The notes beneath the pieces are model-generated. The model saw only the letters and a list, made by a program, of their open reading frames with translations, did not search any database and was not told the origin of the DNA. Below, piece after piece: positions 32,762-33,352 of a stretch of DNA of 33,352 nucleotides. Made by a program: the position numbers and the translations under genes. Position 1 is the stretch's first letter; each line of letters opens with the position of its first letter. This DNA is from Gloeobacterales cyanobacterium ES-bin-313 (GTDB taxonomy: Bacteria; Cyanobacteriota; Cyanobacteriia; Gloeobacterales; Gloeobacteraceae): contig JACMLN010000028.1 in the NCBI GenBank assembly GCA_014379585.1, forward strand, positions 1-33,352, in the 5' to 3' direction.

Positions 32762-33352
32762 ATGACCCGTCTTCTCCATCTCGACAGTAGCCCACGGGGT
32801 GAGCGTTCCCACTCCCGTCACCTGAGCGGCCTATTTGTAAATGCCTTCAAAGCAGTACATCCCGATCTCGAAGTCGTATACCGCGACTTAGGCCATAACC
32901 CCGTTCCCCACGTCGATGAAGCCTGGGTCGCCGGAGCTTTCTTGCCGCCTGAAAACCATAGTCCAGAGATGAAGGAACGGATGCAAACGTCCGATGTGCT
33001 GGTCGATGAGTTGATCGCCGCTGACTACGTGGTACTTGGGGCACCGATGTACAACTTCAATGTTCCATCGACCCTCAAGGCCTACATTGACCAAGTGATC
33101 CGCCTAGGCCGTACCTTTGGCATGGACAAAGGTAACTATGTTGCGCTCTTGCCTCCCGGCAAAAAGATGCTCGTCATTACCTCCCGTGGCGGGATGTATC
33201 GTCCGGGTATGCCAGCTGCCCCCTACGATCTGCAAGAACCATTCTTAAAACTCGCCTTCGGATTTATGGGTATTACTGACATCACCTTCGTTCATGCGGA
33301 TGGTCTGAACTTTGGTGACGAGCAACGAGACAAGTCTTTGGCTGAGGCGGAA
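32762..33352 (+). CDS. azoR: FMN-dependent NADH:quinone oxidoreductase / azoreductase, cut by window edge
   Basis: The open frame starts at ATG 32762 and runs 197 codons to the window end without a stop. The usual length is 200-210, so only the last few residues are missing. It has a flavodoxin-like fold with the FMN-phosphate loop LLHLDSSPRGERSHSRHLS at the N-terminus. GAPMYNFNVPSTLKAYIDQVIRLGRTF near 97-121 is highly typical of AzoR/AcpD proteins, and TSRGGMY follows near 140. These cytosolic enzymes reduce quinones and azo dyes by two electrons and protect against thiol-reactive quinones. It lies downstream of the pirin gene in the MarR-controlled unit. Confidence 0.93.
   Translation, partial: MTRLLHLDSSPRGERSHSRHLSGLFVNAFKAVHPDLEVVYRDLGHNPVPHVDEAWVAGAFLPPENHSPEMKERMQTSDVLVDELIAADYVVLGAPMYNFNVPSTLKAYIDQVIRLGRTFGMDKGNYVALLPPGKKMLVITSRGGMYRPGMPAAPYDLQEPFLKLAFGFMGITDITFVHADGLNFGDEQRDKSLAEAE

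Overview
The window comes from a cyanobacterium. It carries cytochrome b6f genes (petC-petA), psb28, a PII signalling gene behind a textbook NtcA box, a DUF3067-type protein and a PEP-CTERM protein. Base composition looks like roughly half G+C, and I noticed only one GCGATCGC (HIP1) octamer, near 1624. With the cytochrome f N-terminus and the divergent PII, this would fit an early-branching lineage such as Gloeobacterales, but that placement is inference only. No prophage, CRISPR array or intact transposon is visible. Most of the window is single-copy housekeeping gene content.

Layout. 1-1265: the tail of a probable arsenosugar glycosyltransferase followed by arsM. 1329-3335: an AAC(3)-I-like acetyltransferase, a small exported protein and obgE, all on the minus strand. 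3336-3830: a decay zone with what looks like an IS200/IS605 right end and the C-terminal stump of a cytosine-5 DNA methyltransferase. 3830-9820: a secreted proteinase-K-like protease, the helicase recD2, a YjbQ protein, a TerC-type membrane transporter and an M41 (FtsH-like) peptidase domain without an AAA module. 9895-14346: a membrane-anchored beta-lactamase-fold protein lacking the usual Glu166, and a four-GAF histidine kinase translationally coupled to an unknown 197-aa protein. 14444-16601: an M20 amidohydrolase, a secreted Gly/Ser/Thr-rich protein with a strong terminator, and tRNA-Val(UAC). 16622-21501: an exported protein, a HIT protein, psb28, petC-petA, DUF3067, corA and rpmB. 21701-24390: an NtcA-controlled but highly divergent PII, an FMN reductase and pepA. 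24516-28062: trpA, an unrecognised one-helix membrane protein, a PEP-CTERM protein and a threonine/serine dehydratase. 28099-30562: late cobalamin genes cobU-cobT with divergent cobS. 30563-31101: a gene-free stretch with strong hairpins. 31102-33352: a cupin protein and then a MarR regulator, a pirin and an azoreductase, with two palindromes placed as operators.

Functional links visible in the sequence: petC-petA share an operon and psb28 ends at the same bidirectional terminator; cobU/cobT overlap by 4 nt and cobS diverges from them, covering assembly of the lower loop of B12; the MarR-pirin-azoreductase set looks like a self-contained quinone/electrophile stress module; arsM and the preceding gene suggest arsenic methylation leading to arsenosugars.

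The strongest candidates for something new are the PII protein, in which nearly every residue known to contact N-acetylglutamate kinase is changed while the effector pocket is kept; the AAA-less M41 peptidase; the kinase-coupled unknown protein; the structured intergenic region at 30645-30900; and the MarR module with its promoter-embedded palindrome. I found no clear multi-gene defence or biosynthetic system of an unknown kind.
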